DNA from: Chloroflexota bacterium
Lineage (GTDB): Bacteria; Desulfobacterota; Desulfuromonadia; Desulfuromonadales; Geopsychrobacteraceae
Reading direction: 5' to 3'
Assembly (NCBI GenBank): GCA_015222355.1
Contig: JADFVC010000172.1
Location: 1 to 8,596 of the forward strand
DNA: 8,596 nucleotides
Every line of letters begins with the position of its first letter. Positions within the stretch are counted from its first letter, which is position 1. The notes beneath the pieces are model-generated. The model saw only the letters and a list, made by a program, of their open reading frames with translations, was not told the DNA's origin and made no database searches. Shown piece by piece: positions 7,372 to 8,596 of the stretch. The position numbers were made by a program, and so were the translations under genes.

Positions 7372-7405
7372 GCGCAGAGATCCCTTTCGTGTTAATCTCC
7401 GCCCC

Positions 7406-8431
7406 ATGAGTTTAAAAGACTGGGGCTGGACCCCGTTTTTTTCCGAACAATTGATTCCCTGGAAAAATAAAAGTTACCTGCCCGCGCGAGTCATCCGGGG
7501 GGAGAAAAACTATTTTCGTGTCTGGACTGAACAAGGGGAGTTGACCGTCCGTTTCTCCGGCAAGGTTCGTCATAAAGCCGCCGGCCGGCCTGATCTGCCG
7601 GTGGTCGGGGACTGGGTGATCGTCGAGCCCCAGCCGGGTCAGCGCGGCATCATCCATGCCCTGCTCAAGCGGAAAAGTTCCTTTGCCCGCAACCTGCCCG
7701 GCCGTCGTAAAGGGAAGGGACGGGAACGGATTGAGCAGCAGGTGATTGCCGCTAACGTCGATGTTGTGCTGATTGTCAGTGGCCTTGATCGCGATTTTAA
7801 CCTCCGGCGCATTGAGCGCTACCTGACCCTGGTGGGCAGCAGCGGCGCCGAAGCCGTCGTTCTGCTGAATAAAGCCGACCTTTGTTCCGAACCGCAGCGT
7901 TGCAAAAAACAGGTTGAACAGATTGCCGGCGCTGTCCCGGTACACAGCTGTTGCGCCCATGACGCGGAGCAGTTGCTCTTTTTATCCACCTACCTGCAAC
8001 CGGGGCGGACCCTGGCCCTGCTCGGCTCTTCAGGAGTCGGCAAATCGACCATCCTCAACAGCCTGCTGGGAGAACAACGGCAAAAGGTCGCTGCCGTAAG
8101 TACAGACGGCAAGGGCAGGCACACCACCACCCATCGTGAGCTCTTTTTGTTACCTCAAGGGGGCATCCTGATGGACAATCCCGGGATGCGTGAGCTGCAC
8201 CTGTGGGGTGATAAGGAAGATCTGGCCGAATCTTTTGCCGACGTCGAAACATTGGCGACAGCGTGCCGCTTCAATGATTGTTCACACAAAGTTGAACCGG
8301 GCTGTGCCGTCCAAGCCGCAATTGAGCAGGGACAGTTGCTGCCGGAACGCCTCAACAGTTATCATAAGCTCAAAGAAGAACTGGAAAATTTGCAACGTCG
8401 GCGTCAGCCTGTTTCCCGAAGAGGGCTCTGA
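7406..8431 (+). CDS. rsgA: Small ribosomal subunit biogenesis GTPase RsgA (YjeQ)
   Basis: RsgA is a circularly permuted GTPase that binds the late 30S precursor and checks decoding-centre maturation. The 341-residue product (E. coli: 350) has an N-terminal OB-fold (about 22-95). The permuted GTPase domain follows, with NKAD (G4, 155-158) before GSSGVGKST (G1, 207-215), the GRHTTTH switch region (237-243) and DNPG (G3, 257-260). A zinc-binding motif C-x4-C-x-H-x5-C is formed by Cys287, Cys292, His294 and Cys300. I chose ATG 7406 because MSLKDWGWTPFF matches the usual RsgA start. The open frame extends 38 codons upstream to ATG 7292, but that extension lies in the fold-back element and does not look like protein. 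No clear Shine-Dalgarno sequence precedes 7406, so initiation may be weak or unusual. The gene is divergent from nadA and no terminator was recognised after it. Confidence 0.96.
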   Translation: MSLKDWGWTPFFSEQLIPWKNKSYLPARVIRGEKNYFRVWTEQGELTVRFSGKVRHKAAGRPDLPVVGDWVIVEPQPGQRGIIHALLKRKSSFARNLPGRRKGKGRERIEQQVIAANVDVVLIVSGLDRDFNLRRIERYLTLVGSSGAEAVVLLNKADLCSEPQRCKKQVEQIAGAVPVHSCCAHDAEQLLFLSTYLQPGRTLALLGSSGVGKSTILNSLLGEQRQKVAAVSTDGKGRHTTTHRELFLLPQGGILMDNPGMRELHLWGDKEDLAESFADVETLATACRFNDCSHKVEPGCAVQAAIEQGQLLPERLNSYHKLKEELENLQRRRQPVSRRGL

Positions 8432-8596
8432 GGGGCTTGGTTTGCTCAAAAGTGCCGATCAGGCATCTCCCTGGCAAAGAGGAAAGGGAAAGCAACTTAC
8501 CAGTTTGCTTCCGCACAACCCCTTGATTTCCTTGCCACGACGAAAAATCCCGCGTTCCCGACTCGGAAACCTACCAGTTCCCACCCGGAGTTTCCG
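8432..8596. repeat. Gene-free right edge with clustered dyad repeats
   Basis: No convincing gene or terminator is visible. GGAAAGCAA (8486-8494) and TTGCTTCC (8504-8511) flank CTTACCAGT. CGGAAAC (8564-8570) and GTTTCCG (8590-8596) flank a segment that again begins CTACCAGT. GTTCCCGACTCGGAAAC (8554-8570) is a 17-base near-perfect palindrome. The repeated TACCAGT core inside related hairpins suggests an intergenic repeat family or the edge of a mobile element continuing past the window. Small-stem positions are approximate to a base or two. Confidence 0.35.

Noticed and set aside
7292..7405. 38-codon in-frame N-terminal extension of rsgA
   Set aside because: The upstream ATG lies in the central hairpin of the fold-back element, and the family start matches MSLKDWGWTPFF at 7406.
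7412..7960. 182-codon minus-strand frame opposite rsgA
   Set aside because: It is antisense to the RsgA OB-fold and GTPase domain and has no signature of its own.
8447..8470. Possible terminator after rsgA (TGCC-GATCA-GGCA)
   Set aside because: The stem is only four pairs and no T tract follows.

Overview
The window is a chromosomal housekeeping segment. It most resembles a Gram-negative bacterium of the Desulfuromonadales/Geobacter type (Desulfobacterota). That assignment is inferred from the protein sequences, the moderately GC-rich codon use, and two periplasmic parvulin-type chaperones placed between mfd and pdxA. No phylogenetic search was possible.

Left and centre, minus strand (7050 down to 1): nadA (quinolinate synthase) has a strong sigma70-type promoter and its own terminator. 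It is followed by mfd (transcription-repair coupling factor), a parvulin-like lipoprotein and a SurA-like periplasmic chaperone. These last three are closely spaced (48 and 42 bases apart) and look like one operon, closed by a clear rho-independent terminator at about 537-570. pdxA then begins from its own promoter and runs off the left edge of the window. The surA-like to pdxA order matches the surA-pdxA neighbourhood of enterobacteria.

Right, plus strand (7406-8431): rsgA, the circularly permuted GTPase of 30S ribosome maturation, is transcribed divergently from nadA. The roughly 355-base space between them holds facing promoters, an imperfect inverted repeat, and a 161-bp fold-back element. 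That element has 17-bp terminal inverted repeats flanked by CTAG on both sides, which suggests a non-autonomous miniature transposon (MITE-like) in the rsgA leader. The last 165 bases hold no convincing gene but carry several dyad-symmetric repeats.

The genes cover NAD and pyridoxal phosphate cofactor synthesis, transcription-coupled DNA repair, outer-membrane protein folding and ribosome assembly. I found no defence system, CRISPR array, RNA gene, prophage or complete insertion sequence. The most notable non-coding structures are the fold-back element, the extra copy of its terminus beside it, and the dyad cluster at the right edge. The most notable protein feature is that both parvulin-like proteins lack the first conserved active-site histidine.
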